Assembly (NCBI RefSeq): GCF_003610295.1
Contig: NZ_RAPV01000001.1
Location: 1,054,001 to 1,118,000 of the forward strand
DNA: 64,000 nucleotides
DNA from: Paraburkholderia sp. BL23I1N1
GTDB lineage: Bacteria; Pseudomonadota; Gammaproteobacteria; Burkholderiales; Burkholderiaceae
Direction: 5' to 3'
Shown: piece after piece, positions 19,264-30,426 of the stretch
Position numbering within the stretch: position 1 is the first letter of the stretch
Layout: each line of letters starts with the position of its first letter
Notes under the pieces: generated by a model
Told to the model about the DNA's origin: nothing
The model's input: the letters and a program-made list of their open reading frames with translations, nothing else
The model's database searches: none
Made by a program: the position numbers and the translations under genes

Positions 19264-20531
<1,268 letters not shown>

Positions 20532-20533
20532 TT

Positions 20534-21874
20534 ATGATGCCGGGAGGTAAGAAGGTGGGTTTGTTGTCCAGGGTGCGTTTCGATCTCGACGTGCTCAAAC
20601 GGCTCGCGCAGTTTGCCGCGAAGCGCAGCAGCGAAGACCGCATTCCGCAGGTGGCCGGCAGCCTCACGTTCACCACCATGCTTGCGCTCGTGCCGCTCGC
20701 CACGGTCGCGTTCGCGCTGTTCACCGCGTTTCCGCTGTTCAGCTCGTTTCAGATGTCGCTGCAGATTTTCCTCGCCGACCATCTGATGCCTGCGCAGCTC
20801 AACAGTCAGATCTTCGATTATCTGAACCAGTTCGCGTCGAAGGCCAAGGGCCTCACGACCATCGGCATGATTATTCTGTTCGTCACCGCCGTCATGACGA
20901 TGATGACCGTGGAATCCGCTTTCAACGTGATCTGGCGGGTGCGTAAGGCGCGGCCGATCGCGCAGCGCATCCTGGTCTACTGGGCGATCATTACGCTGGG
21001 TCCGATTCTGATCGGCGTGAGCCTGTCGATTTCCTCCTATCTGTTCACGCGGTCCGTGGCGTTGACGGCCACCCAGCATTTTCCCGCAATGATCGACTGG
21101 GCGTTGACCGGCGCGGCGCTGCCGTTGACGGCGCTCGCCTTCACGATGCTTTACGTGTTTCTGCCGAACTGCCGGGTGGAGTGGCGCGACGCGGTGATCG
21201 GCGGGGTTGCTGCCGCAATCGCCTTCGAACTCGCCAAGCGTGGCTTTGGCTATTACGTGCGGCGGATTCCGACCTACACCGCGGTGTACGGTGCTTTTGC
21301 CGCGGTGCCTTTATTCCTGCTGTGGATGTACCTGTGCTGGTTCATCGCGCTGGCCGGCGCAATGATCGCGTCGGCGTTGCCGGCGATTCGCATTGGCCAG
21401 TTTCACCGGCCGACTTTCGATGGCAGCAATCTGTTCGATTCGCTGGAACTCCTCGCGCGGCTCTCGGAAGCGCGCGACGCGGGCAAGCGCGGCTACACGT
21501 TGCAGGAGCTTTCGCGCATGCTTCGTCGCGAGATGGACACCACCATCAACCTGCTGCAAAAGCTCGAGGAGATCGAGTGGATCGTGAGCTTGCGGGAAGA
21601 CGGCACGCGCCCGCACTTCCTGCTGCTGGCCAATCCGGCACAGGTTACGGTCGAGCGCTTGTTCGACCTGTTCGTGATCGACCGCGCGGAACTCGAATAT
21701 CAGCTTGAACTGAACTCGACGCGCGTGGATGGCCCGACGCTTCTGGCGGCGCTGGAAAACGACAAGCTGAAAGTGACGCTCGCTACACTGCTGGCGGCGC
21801 GAGCGGCCGCGCGGGCAGCACGTGCCCAGGAAAGCGAGCAGGGTACTTCTTCAATGCCTCATCAGGCTGCCTGA
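20534..21874 (+). CDS. YihY/BrkB-family membrane protein
   Basis: Inner-membrane protein of 446 aa. Six hydrophobic helices span about residues 40-280, with the family words QVAGSLTFTTMLALVPL, AVYGAFAAVPLFLLWMYLCW and the loop FELAKRGFGYYVRRIP. The old label ribonuclease BN came from a misassignment; BrkB was linked to serum resistance in Bordetella. A ~150-residue cytoplasmic C-terminal domain resembles a winged helix (TLQELSRMLRREMDTTINLLQKLEEIEWI). The true function is unknown. Divergent from wrbA across about 100 bp. Confidence 0.88.
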   Translation: MMPGGKKVGLLSRVRFDLDVLKRLAQFAAKRSSEDRIPQVAGSLTFTTMLALVPLATVAFALFTAFPLFSSFQMSLQIFLADHLMPAQLNSQIFDYLNQFASKAKGLTTIGMIILFVTAVMTMMTVESAFNVIWRVRKARPIAQRILVYWAIITLGPILIGVSLSISSYLFTRSVALTATQHFPAMIDWALTGAALPLTALAFTMLYVFLPNCRVEWRDAVIGGVAAAIAFELAKRGFGYYVRRIPTYTAVYGAFAAVPLFLLWMYLCWFIALAGAMIASALPAIRIGQFHRPTFDGSNLFDSLELLARLSEARDAGKRGYTLQELSRMLRREMDTTINLLQKLEEIEWIVSLREDGTRPHFLLLANPAQVTVERLFDLFVIDRAELEYQLELNSTRVDGPTLLAALENDKLKVTLATLLAARAAARAARAQESEQGTSSMPHQAA

Positions 21875-21913
21875 GCAGGCTGCCTGAGCAAGCCACCTGA
21901 AGCGGTGGCAATC

Positions 21914-22237
21914 CTACAGCGATATCTTCCCTACGCAGATGTCCTTGAACATCACCCAATCGCCCATCAGGCTATAAAGCGGATGCCGGAAGGTAGCCGG
22001 CCGGTTCTTCTCGAAGAAGAAATGCCCGACCCAGGCAAAGCCATATCCGCAGACTACAGCAGCCGGCAGCCATGGCCAGTCACCGGTGGCGAGCGCCATG
22101 GCGAGGCAGCCGATCACGCCGAGCGAACCCACGAAATGCAGCCGCCGCGATACCGTATTGCGATGCTCGCTCAGGTAGTACGGATAAAACTCCCCGAAAC
22201 TCGCGAAGTGTTCGGTGTGCGCGGTTTGAGCCATCAT
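21914..22237 (-). CDS. Mpo1-like (DUF962) membrane protein
   Basis: 107 aa matching DUF962. It has FGEFYPYYLSEHRNTVSRRLHF near the N-terminus (read as two overlapping words), then two hydrophobic hairpins. GHFFFEKNRPATFRHPLYSL is the signature loop. The yeast relative Mpo1 is an Fe(II) dioxygenase acting on 2-hydroxy fatty acids, and conserved His residues lie in RLHF, GHFF and FRHP. Bacterial function is not established. Two adjacent ATGs (22237 and 22234) could start it. Confidence 0.85.
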   Translation of the reverse strand: MMAQTAHTEHFASFGEFYPYYLSEHRNTVSRRLHFVGSLGVIGCLAMALATGDWPWLPAAVVCGYGFAWVGHFFFEKNRPATFRHPLYSLMGDWVMFKDICVGKISL

Positions 22238-22469
22238 AGCCTCCGGATGTCGACGCTACTCGGTTCCGTGCCCGTCGCTCCCAGGTTGTTTCGCCGCGCG
22301 CCGACATGCCCGGAACGCGCTTGAAACAGGACAGGCTTGACCCATTGTGCGGCTATCGGGCCATGCGCGCAACCTGGCCATTCGGCCGATGGCGCGCTTC
22401 AACCCGTGCGGTTATCGTGCTTATTCCCAGCATCTATTAGACGGCTCGTTGAACGGTTCAATGAGCGGT

Positions 22470-23303
22470 TCATTGAACGGCGCTTGCGGCCTTCGAGGCG
22501 AAGCTGAACAGCGCGTCGAGCGTGGCATCCGGTTGCTCGGTCATCAGGGCATGGCCGGCTTCGAGCGTGACCGTGTCGACTGGGACGCCGGCTTGCAAGA
22601 GCGCGTGGGCGAGCGCTTTGGCCGCGCGCGGCGGCGTCATCGCATCGCGCCGGCCCACGAGCAATCGCGTCGGGCAACGCACCTCGGCGGCGCGTGCAAG
22701 GCCATCCGCATAGCTATTGCAGGCGGTGAAGTCGGTGTGGAACAGGTGCGGCTCGCCGCTCGCCGAAACACGCTCCATCAGCCGCTGGTTCATGCCGTGC
22801 AGCCAGAAGCCTGGGCCTGGGCACGAAGGTTTGGCGGCGAACGTCGAATGCGACCATTGATTGACCATGTCGATTGCATCGGGCTCGCGATGCAGGGCCG
22901 CGTCGAGCAACGTGTCGGATACGGCCATCGGCACGGCGGAGGCGAGCAGCGCCAGCTGCGTCACGCGCTCCGGATAGCGGCCGGCGAAGTCGAGCGCGAT
23001 CAACGAGCCCATGCTGTGACCGGCCACGAAGGCACGCTGTGCGCCGGCGGCGTCGAGCAGGTCTGCCAGCCAGTCGGCCATTGCCGTCACTGTGGTGAGC
23101 GCCGGGCCAGCGCTGCGGCAGTGTCCAGGCAGATCGACGGCAAGTACACCGAAACCGTGGTGGGCGAAGTAACGCGTTTGCAACGCCCACACGCTATGAT
23201 CATGCTCGGCGCCGTGGATGAACACGGCAGTCGGCAGGCTGGGGTCGAATGGTTTGCCGCCGGTGTACGCGTAGGCGGGCTTGCCTTGAACGGTGAGGAT
23301 CAT
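22470..23303 (-). CDS. Alpha/beta hydrolase
   Basis: A 277-aa alpha/beta-hydrolase. The oxyanion strand is AVFIHGAEHDHSVW. The nucleophile elbow is VAGHSMGSLIALD, an acid candidate is in LLVGRRDAMTPP, and the catalytic His is in EAGHALMTEQP. No signal peptide. The ATG overlaps the stop of the upstream sulfhydrylase gene (ATGA at 23300-23303), so it is translated with it. Because of that link it might act on a thioester, acyl-homoserine or other ester connected with sulfur-amino-acid metabolism; that is inference only. Confidence 0.85.
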   Translation of the reverse strand: MILTVQGKPAYAYTGGKPFDPSLPTAVFIHGAEHDHSVWALQTRYFAHHGFGVLAVDLPGHCRSAGPALTTVTAMADWLADLLDAAGAQRAFVAGHSMGSLIALDFAGRYPERVTQLALLASAVPMAVSDTLLDAALHREPDAIDMVNQWSHSTFAAKPSCPGPGFWLHGMNQRLMERVSASGEPHLFHTDFTACNSYADGLARAAEVRCPTRLLVGRRDAMTPPRAAKALAHALLQAGVPVDTVTLEAGHALMTEQPDATLDALFSFASKAASAVQ

Positions 23304-24802
23304 GCGGACTCCGGGCGGGGGGTGCCCGCATCGGCGGATGGGGCGGATGCGCTGCCGTGAGCTGGAGCAACGGATGAACCGGAGACGCTGCCTTGAGTAG
23401 AAGCAGCGGAAGAGTTGGAAGGGCTGCCTTGCGCCGAAGCAGCGGGTGACCCGGAAGGGCTGTTTGTTGCCGCACTGGACGGACCAGATGGTCCACTCCG
23501 AGGCGCGGTCGTCCCGCTCGCTTTCTGTGCGGCTTTCAGCGCGCGCTTGAGGTCGTCGATCAGATCGTCGGGGTCCTCGAGGCCGATCGACAGGCGGATC
23601 GTACCTTCCGCGATGCCGGCTGCGGCAAGCGCGGTGGCGTCCATGCGGAAGTGCGTCGTCGAGGCGGGATGGATGACCAGCGAGCGCGCGTCGCCGACGT
23701 TCGCGAGATGCGAGAACAGCGAAAGCGCTTCGATGAAGCTGCGTCCGGCGGCGCGGTCGCCGCGCAGATTGAAGCTGAACACCGCGCCCGCGCCGCGTGG
23801 CAGCAGACGCTTTGCGAGTGCATGGTCCGGATGCGACGGCAGTTCCGGGTAGGCGACCGCTTCGACGGCAGGATGCGCGCACAGGAACTCGACCACCTTG
23901 CGGGTATTCGCGACGTGCCGTTCCATCCGCAGCGGCAGTGTTTCGATGCCTTGCAGCAGTTGCCAGGCGGCCTGAGGATGCAGGCACGCGCCGAAGTCGC
24001 GCAAGCCCTCGCGGCGCGCACGCAGGAGGAACGGCGCGACCGTGCTTTCCTCGGCGAAGACCATGCCGTGAAAGCCCTCGTACGGTTCGGTAAATTCGGG
24101 GAAAAGGCCGGATGCGTTGAAGTCGAAAGTACCGCCATCCACGAGTACGCCACCGATCGTGGTGCCGTGACCACCGAGGAATTTGGTCGCCGAGTGATAG
24201 ACGAAATCGGCGCCGTGCTCGAACGGCTTGAGCAGATAAGGCGTGGTGAAGGTCGAGTCGACCAGCAGCGGCACGCCGTGCTCGTGCGCGAGCTGCGCCA
24301 CCGCGGCGATATCGAGCACGTCGAGGCCCGGGTTGCCGAGCGTTTCGCCGAACAGCAGGCGGGTGTTCGGGCGCAGCGCCGCGCGCCACGCGTCGGCATC
24401 ACCCGGTTTGACGAAGGTCGTCTCGATACCGAAGCGCCGCAGCGTGTAGTGCAGCAGGTTGTGCGAGCCGCCGTACAGCGCGCTGGAGGCGACAATATGA
24501 GAGCCTGCGCCCATCAACGTGGCGATCGCCAGATGGAGCGCGGCCTGGCCGCTGGCTGTGCCGATCGCGCCCGCGCCGTTTTCAAGCGCGGCCACGCGCT
24601 CCTCGAACACAGCCACGGTCGGGTTCGAGATGCGTGAATAGACGTGGCCGGCACGCTCCATATTGAAGAGCGCCGCGGCGTGGTCCGAGTCGCGGAACGA
24701 AAACGAGGTAGTCTGGTAGATGGGCGTGGCGCGCGCGCCGGTGGTCGGGTCGGGCGCTGCGCCGGCGTGCAGCGCAAGCGTATCGAAACGGTTGGCGGAC
24801 AT
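23300..24802 (-). CDS. O-acetyl/O-succinylhomoserine sulfhydrylase, Cys/Met-metabolism PLP enzyme
   Basis: PLP-dependent gamma-replacement enzyme that forms homocysteine from an activated homoserine and sulfide. The core is residues 1-430 of 500. It has YSRISNPTVAVFEERVAALE, TASGQAALHLA and VDSTFTTPYLLKP. The Schiff-base Lys is in YHSATKFLGG at about 207, and SLFSHLANVGDARSLVIHP follows. The last ~68 residues are a Ser/Ala/Gly/Pro low-complexity tail with repeating QGS/GSS words that enzymes of this family lack. The ATG at 24802 begins with the conserved FDTLALHAGA segment. Choosing between MetY and MetZ needs a phylogeny. Confidence 0.85.
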   Translation of the reverse strand: MSANRFDTLALHAGAAPDPTTGARATPIYQTTSFSFRDSDHAAALFNMERAGHVYSRISNPTVAVFEERVAALENGAGAIGTASGQAALHLAIATLMGAGSHIVASSALYGGSHNLLHYTLRRFGIETTFVKPGDADAWRAALRPNTRLLFGETLGNPGLDVLDIAAVAQLAHEHGVPLLVDSTFTTPYLLKPFEHGADFVYHSATKFLGGHGTTIGGVLVDGGTFDFNASGLFPEFTEPYEGFHGMVFAEESTVAPFLLRARREGLRDFGACLHPQAAWQLLQGIETLPLRMERHVANTRKVVEFLCAHPAVEAVAYPELPSHPDHALAKRLLPRGAGAVFSFNLRGDRAAGRSFIEALSLFSHLANVGDARSLVIHPASTTHFRMDATALAAAGIAEGTIRLSIGLEDPDDLIDDLKRALKAAQKASGTTAPRSGPSGPSSAATNSPSGSPAASAQGSPSNSSAASTQGSVSGSSVAPAHGSASAPSADAGTPRPESA

Positions 24803-25041
24803 CCTGGGCGGCGAGGCCACGGACGGCCTCGCGAAAGGTGAAAGTGGCGGCCATCCTATCACCGGCATGGATCGCTTCAAGCGCGGTTTTCCCGATGCGC
24901 GCGCACCGGACGGCGCCGAAGCCGGCTTGCAAACGCCCGTTGCGCCTTGGTGGCCGGGCCGCTTTCCTTTTATGAGCCTTTCCGCTAGGATCGAAAGTCA
25001 ATCAGGCACTATCAGCCTGGCGGGCATCACGGAGACAGATC

Positions 25042-25503
25042 ATGCGAGTCAGCGACATTCTTAAAGTCAAAGGCAACACCCTTTTTACGGTCACGCCAGA
25101 TACAACGCTGCACGACGCAGTGAACACCATGGCCGAGCACGATATCGGCTCGCTGGTTGTGATGGAATACGGCGACCTCGTCGGCATGCTGACGTTTCGC
25201 GAAATTATTCTGACCCTGAGCAAGCACGGCGGCAGCCTCGGCACCTCCACGATCCGCAAGCTGATGGACGACCATCCGCTCACCTGTACGCCGGAAACGG
25301 ACGTCAACGAAGTTCGCCGCATGATGCTCGAGCATCATGTGCGCTATTTGCCGGTGCTGGAAAGCCGCACGCTGATGGGCGTGATCTCCTTCTACGACGT
25401 TGCGAAGGCGGTGGTCGAAGAGCAGGGTTTCGAGAACCGCATGCTCAAGGCCTACATCCGCGACTGGCCGGAAGAACAGCAGGAACAGCAACAGACGCGC
25501 TAA
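25042..25503 (+). CDS. CBS-domain pair protein
   Basis: A 153-aa protein made almost entirely of two CBS repeats, at about residues 1-60 and 70-130. The words are TPDTTLHDAVNTMAEHDIGS and TCTPETDVNEVRRMMLEHHV, each ending in a Gly-Val/Leu beta-strand with a DLVG/RTLMG turn. Such stand-alone pairs bind adenosyl ligands (AMP, ATP, SAM or NADH) and act as sensors. The regulated partner is not evident. A Gln-rich tail (EEQQEQQQTR) closes it, followed by a strong terminator. Confidence 0.88.
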   Translation: MRVSDILKVKGNTLFTVTPDTTLHDAVNTMAEHDIGSLVVMEYGDLVGMLTFREIILTLSKHGGSLGTSTIRKLMDDHPLTCTPETDVNEVRRMMLEHHVRYLPVLESRTLMGVISFYDVAKAVVEEQGFENRMLKAYIRDWPEEQQEQQQTR

Positions 25504-25558
25504 CGCGCGTGGCTCACCGCGGCGCTCGCGCCGTTGCCGTGAGTGTGAAAATGCGATC

Positions 25559-25588
25559 AAGGCGCGCGCGAAAGCGTGCGCTTTTTTT
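25559..25588 (+). terminator. Intrinsic terminator after the CBS gene
   Basis: An 11-bp G/C-rich stem (AAGGCGCGCGC with GCGTGCGCTTT, one or two wobble pairs) closes on GAAA. It is followed by T7, about 60 bases past the CBS-gene stop. Confidence 0.8.
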
Positions 25589-25649
25589 GTGCCCGGCTCT
25601 TGCCCCTTTGTTGCTCTTTTAGGCCGCTTTTAGCCCATTTCCGAACTTC

Positions 25650-27587
25650 ATGAGCGATCGTCCAATACCTGCTGCCCGCCGTGCCGCGCGCCCTCAAGAA
25701 GCGCACGAGTCGCAGGTCCGCCTGCTGGGCCAGCGCCGTTTCGCACCGTTTTTCTGGACCCAGTTCCTCGGCGCGATGAACGACAACGTGTTCAAGATCG
25801 GCTTCACGTCGCTCGTGACGTATCAGGGGGCGCGCTTTTCCGGGGTCGATCCGAAAACGGCCGCGTTCCTGATTTCAGCGATTTTCATTCTGCCGTTTGT
25901 GCTGCTGTCGGCCACCTCCGGCCAGATCGCGGACAAGTACGACAAGGCGATGCTCACGCGCTTCGTCAAAACCTTCGAAATCGTCGTGATGCTGATCGGC
26001 GGCGCGGGTTTCTGGCTCCATAGCGCGCCGCTGCTGTATCTGTGCACGTTTTTGATGGGCGTCCATTCGACGGTGTTTGGACCGGTCAAGTATTCGTACC
26101 TTCCGCAGCATCTGTCGAAGTCGGAACTGGTCGGCGGTAACGGCATGGTCGAGATGGGCACCTTCGTCGCGATCCTGATCGGCACGATCGTCGGTGGCGT
26201 GGGCGCGGGTTTCGTCGAGCATGGCGCCGTGGTGCTGGCCTGCGCATGCGTCGGGATGGCGCTGGTGGGGCGGCTGGTGTCGAACTACGTACCGGTCACG
26301 GCGGCGCCGCAGCCCGATCTGCGCATCAACTGGAATCCGGTCAGCGAGACGTGGCGCAACCTGAAGCTCGCCCGCGAAAACCGCACGGTGTTTCTGAGCC
26401 TGCTAGGTATTTCCTGGCTGTGGTTCGTGGGCGCGACCTTTCTCTCCTCGTTTTTCAGTTTCGCAAAAAACGTGCTGTCCGCCGATCCCGATGTCGTTAC
26501 CGTGCTCCTCGGTACGTTCTCGATCGGCATCGGCATCGGCTCGCTACTGTGTGAAAAGCTCTCCAAGCGGCGCATCGAAATCGGCCTCGTGCCGCTCGGC
26601 TCGATCGGCATGAGCGTGTTCGCGATCGATCTATTCTTCGCGAGTCACGCGCTGCCGGCCGCCGGGCATCTGCTGAGCGTCGGCGAATTTCTCGTGCGGC
26701 CGGCCCATTGGCGCGTGCTGGCCGATCTGTTTCTGCTGGCCATGTTCGGCGGCTTTTATAGCGTGCCGCTCTACGCCCTGATCCAGAGCCGCAGCCAGCC
26801 CAGCCACCGCGCGCGCATCATCGCGGCAAACAATATTCTGAATTCGCTGTTCATGATCGTTTCGGCCTTGATGGCGATGGGGCTGACCGCGGCGGGTTTC
26901 AGCATTCCGGCGATTTTCCTCGTGACCGCGCTGCTGAACATTGTCGTCGCGACGTACATCTATTCGCTCGTGCCCGAGTTTTTGCTGCGCTTTATCGCCT
27001 GGGTGCTGGTGCACACGTTCTACCGGATTCGTCTGGTGCATGCCGAACGGATTCCGGAAGAGGGCGCGGCCGTGCTGGTGTGCAACCACGTGAGCTTCGT
27101 CGACGCGATCGTCATCATGGCCGAGAGCCCGCGGCCGATCCGCTTCGTGATGGACCATCAGATCTTCAAGTCGCCGTTTGCCGGCTGGGTGTTCCGTCAC
27201 GCGAAAGCTATTCCGATTGCGCCCGCCCATCAGGATCCGGCGTTGCTGGCGCGCGCCTATGAGCGCTGCGCCGAGGCGCTCGCCGAGGGCGATCTGGTCT
27301 GCATCTTCCCGGAAGGCAAGATTACAAAAACCGGCGAGATGAATCCGTTCCGCCACGGCGTGAGCGAGATCATCCACCGCACGCCGGCGCCGGTCATACC
27401 CATGGCGCTGCGCGGATTGTGGGGCAGCGTGTTTTCGCGCGCCAACGATACTCGCTGGCCGCGGCCGATCCAGAAGGGCGTGATGAGCCGGTTGACGCTG
27501 GCCGTAGGCGAGCCGATCGAGCCAGCCGAGGCGACGCCGGAATTGCTGCAGCAGATCGTCACCGAGTTGCGCGGGGCGCGCAAGTAG
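25650..27587 (+). CDS. LplT-like MFS transporter fused to a PlsC-type acyltransferase
   Basis: A 645-aa fusion. Residues of about 25-430 form a 12-helix MFS unit of the lysophospholipid transporter type (FFWTQFLGAMNDNVFKIGF, SATSGQIADKYDKAM). Residues of about 440-640 form a 1-acylglycerol-3-phosphate/2-acyl-GPE acyltransferase. Its catalytic motif is NHVSFVDAI and its glycerophosphate-binding motif is FPEGKITKTGEM. In E. coli the flippase LplT and the acyltransferase/acyl-ACP synthetase Aas are separate proteins. Here flipping and re-acylation of lyso-lipids sit in one chain, without the Aas AMP-ligase domain. Expected in the inner membrane for phospholipid repair. Confidence 0.88.
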   Translation: MSDRPIPAARRAARPQEAHESQVRLLGQRRFAPFFWTQFLGAMNDNVFKIGFTSLVTYQGARFSGVDPKTAAFLISAIFILPFVLLSATSGQIADKYDKAMLTRFVKTFEIVVMLIGGAGFWLHSAPLLYLCTFLMGVHSTVFGPVKYSYLPQHLSKSELVGGNGMVEMGTFVAILIGTIVGGVGAGFVEHGAVVLACACVGMALVGRLVSNYVPVTAAPQPDLRINWNPVSETWRNLKLARENRTVFLSLLGISWLWFVGATFLSSFFSFAKNVLSADPDVVTVLLGTFSIGIGIGSLLCEKLSKRRIEIGLVPLGSIGMSVFAIDLFFASHALPAAGHLLSVGEFLVRPAHWRVLADLFLLAMFGGFYSVPLYALIQSRSQPSHRARIIAANNILNSLFMIVSALMAMGLTAAGFSIPAIFLVTALLNIVVATYIYSLVPEFLLRFIAWVLVHTFYRIRLVHAERIPEEGAAVLVCNHVSFVDAIVIMAESPRPIRFVMDHQIFKSPFAGWVFRHAKAIPIAPAHQDPALLARAYERCAEALAEGDLVCIFPEGKITKTGEMNPFRHGVSEIIHRTPAPVIPMALRGLWGSVFSRANDTRWPRPIQKGVMSRLTLAVGEPIEPAEATPELLQQIVTELRGARK

Positions 27588-27681
27588 AGCGTCAGAAGGC
27601 ATAGACCGGCGCGCGCGGCGGCCCTAGCCCCTTGCGGGCTGGCATAATAGTGCCTTCCCCGCATTTCTTTGGACGACGCCC

Positions 27682-28782
27682 ATGTCCGGCAACACGCTCG
27701 GTACGCTTTTCACTGTCACGACCTTCGGCGAATCGCACGGCCCCGCTATCGGCTGCGTGATTGACGGCTGCCCGCCGGGCATGGCGCTTGACGAAGCCGA
27801 CATCCAGCTCGAACTCGACCGTCGCAAGCCGGGCACGTCGCGCCACGTCACGCAGCGTCAGGAAGAAGACAAGGTCGAGATCCTGTCGGGCGTGTTCGAA
27901 GGTAAGACCACCGGCGCGCCAATCGCGCTGCTGATCCGCAATACAGACCAGCGCAGCAAGGATTACGGCAATATCGCCGACACCTTCCGGCCGGGTCACG
28001 CCGATTACACCTACTGGCAAAAATACGGCATTCGCGACTATCGCGGCGGCGGCCGTTCGTCGGCTCGTCTTACTGCGCCTACGGTGGCGGCCGGCGCGGT
28101 GGCGAAGAAATGGTTGCGAGAAAAATTCGGTACCGAGATCCGCGGCTACATGGCGGCGCTCGGCGAGATCGACGTGCCGTTCGTCGACTGGGCGCACGTT
28201 CGCGAGAACCCGTTCTTCGTGCCGAATGCTGAGATCGTGCCGGAACTCGAAAACTACATGGACGCGCTGCGCAAAGACGGCGATTCGATCGGCGCGCGTA
28301 TCAACGTCGTGGCTTCCGGCGTGCCGGTCGGGCTTGGCGAACCGTTGTTCGACCGTCTTGATGCGGACATCGCGCACGCCATGATGGGCATCAATGCGGT
28401 GAAGGGCGTCGAAATCGGCGCGGGCTTCGCCAGCGTCGCGCAACGCGGCTCGGTGCATGGCGACGAATTGACGCCGGAGGGCTTCGTCGGCAATCACGCG
28501 GGTGGTGTGCTCGGCGGTATTTCGACCGGGCAGGACATCACGGTTTCCATCGCGATCAAGCCGACTTCGAGCATCCGGACTCCGCGCCGTTCGATCGACA
28601 AGGCCGGGCAGCCGGCGATCGTCGAAACATTCGGACGGCATGACCCTTGCGTCGGCATCCGGGCCACGCCGATCGCCGAATCCATGCTCGCGCTGGTGCT
28701 GATCGACCACGCGCTGCGCCATCGTGCGCAATGCGGCGACGTCGCCGTCAGCACGCCGAAGATCGCGGCGAGCGCGCCTTAA
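27682..28782 (+). CDS. aroC: Chorismate synthase
   Basis: A 366-aa enzyme of the last shikimate step, turning 5-enolpyruvylshikimate-3-phosphate into chorismate with reduced FMN. All three family signatures are present. They are [18 protein letters not shown] near residues 17-34, [20 protein letters not shown] near 122-141 and the C-terminal [16 protein letters not shown]. Length and start fit the family exactly. It follows the transporter-acyltransferase gene by about 95 bp and probably has its own promoter. Confidence 0.97.
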   Translation: MSGNTLGTLFTVTTFGESHGPAIGCVIDGCPPGMALDEADIQLELDRRKPGTSRHVTQRQEEDKVEILSGVFEGKTTGAPIALLIRNTDQRSKDYGNIADTFRPGHADYTYWQKYGIRDYRGGGRSSARLTAPTVAAGAVAKKWLREKFGTEIRGYMAALGEIDVPFVDWAHVRENPFFVPNAEIVPELENYMDALRKDGDSIGARINVVASGVPVGLGEPLFDRLDADIAHAMMGINAVKGVEIGAGFASVAQRGSVHGDELTPEGFVGNHAGGVLGGISTGQDITVSIAIKPTSSIRTPRRSIDKAGQPAIVETFGRHDPCVGIRATPIAESMLALVLIDHALRHRAQCGDVAVSTPKIAASAP

Positions 28783-28850
28783 AGGGGACGCTCGGGGTGC
28801 GCTTTAGCGTGCTCTGAACGTCTTCGTTCTGCGCGCGTCGCGTCGTCCTG

Positions 28851-30302
28851 ATGACCAATACGAACATCGCACCGGCGGAAAACCCACTCGCGGACCTGCG
28901 CGCGCGGCCGATTGCCTGGCGTTCGGACACACGCTGCTGCAGCACGCCGGCCGCGACAAAGCCGGCCAGCGCGAAGCGCTTGCAGCGCTCGTGCGCGCGT
29001 ATCAGCTCGATCCTTCCTGTGAACCCACACTGCTTCACACGATCGCGCAGACGGCGTTCATCGTACGCGACTGGGCACTCGTCGACTCGGCCACTACGCT
29101 GCTTCTCGAACAGAACGCCGAAGATGCCAATGCGCTGATCTGGCGCGCCGCCGCTGTGCAACAACGCAACGATTTCGACGCGGCCGAGAGGCTGTTGCGC
29201 GAGGCGGTGCGTATCGTGCCCGGGAATCCGGTGGCGCTTCACAAGCTCGCATTGTGCGTCAAGGTGCAGGCGCGTTTCCAGGAAGCGGAAGCCCTGCTCA
29301 GGCAGGTGCTGGTGTTGTCGCCGAACAATGCGCATGCGCTGTTCGATCTGTCGGAACTCGAAATTCGCACCGGGCGTTTCGCCGAAGGCTGGCCGCGTTA
29401 CGAGTCACGCGTTGCGTTCGCGGATGAGTTGAACAACGCACAGCATGCGCTTGCGTCCATCAGCGCGCATTGGCAGGGCGAATCGCTGGAAGGCAAAACG
29501 CTGATCGTGTACGGCGAGCAAGGCAACGGCGATTGTCTTTGGGCGGTGCGTTTTTTGCCGCTGCTGGCCGAGCGGGCGCGCCGCGAGGGCGGCCAGGTGA
29601 TTTTCGGTCACGACGGGCCATTGCGGCATCTATTCGAACGGATGCTGCCTGCCGACTTGCCGCTCGAAACGAGCCTTGAAAACACAGCCTGATTTCCATT
29701 GCGGGTTAATGAGCTTGCCGTTGCGGCTTGGCGTCTTCGATCCAGCGGCGTGGGGTGCGCCGTATCTGAATGCCGAGCCCGCGCGTGTGCAGGCATGGCG
29801 CGAGCGGGTTCATGCGCACGCGGCCGGCAAGCCGGGTAATCGCAACGTCGGTTTAGTGTGGAACGGGAATCCCGACCATATCCGCGATCGGCGGCGCTCA
29901 GTGCCCGTCGAGCAACTCGAGCCGCTATTGAACGTGCAGGGCGTGACCTGGTTTGCGTTGTCGCCCGGGCGCAGCGAGACGGTCGCGCAGTGGCGGGCCC
30001 AAGGTCTCGATGTGGTCGACTTGACCCACCATTTTCAGTCCGGATTCGACGACGTCGCCGCGTTGCTGGCGAATCTGGATCTCGTCGTCACGATTGATAG
30101 CGGGCCCGCGCATCTGGCGGGGGCGCTCGGCGTGCCGACGTGTTTGATGATCGATCATGTGTCGGCATGGTTTTGGGGCGACGAATCGCGCACCACGCCC
30201 TGGTACGATTCTATTGAGCTCTTTCGACAGCCTGAGATTGGCGCGTGGGCGCCGGTGCTGGCTAACGTGCGAGAGCGGATTGAAATGATGCGGAGTGTTT
30301 GA
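28851..30302 (+). pseudogene. TPR protein with glycosyltransferase-9-like C-terminus, two frameshifts
   Basis: Three pieces of one gene in different frames. Piece 1 starts at ATG 28851 (MTNTNIAPAENPLADLRA). At the GCGCGCGC run near 28893-28905 two extra bases throw it out of frame. Removing one GC unit gives ADLRAADCLAFGHTLLQHAG. Piece 2 continues with TPR-like helices (RNDFDAAERLLREAVRIVP, ARFQEAEALLRQVLVLSP) and then GKTLIVYGEQGNGDCLWAVR. It stops at 29692. Dropping one A of GAAAAC near 29676 joins it to piece 3 (QPDFHCGLMSLPLRLG). Piece 3 ends in DLVVTIDSGPAHLAGALGVP, the nucleotide-sugar loop of heptosyltransferase-like proteins. The repaired protein would be ~480 aa. Confidence 0.8.
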
Positions 30303-30426
30303 GCTTTTGCGATGCGGTGGCGCCCGTAATAGGCCTGCAGCGGATTTATTGTTTGCTCAGCGCGACTGACGACGTACCGCACGCGGACAGACAAACGAGC
30401 TCCGCGCACGGCAAACAAACACCGAA

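Noticed and set aside
22470..24389. 639-aa extension of the alpha/beta hydrolase
   Set aside because: Everything before the ATG at 23303 overlaps the sulfhydrylase gene in another frame and is Arg-rich shadow sequence.
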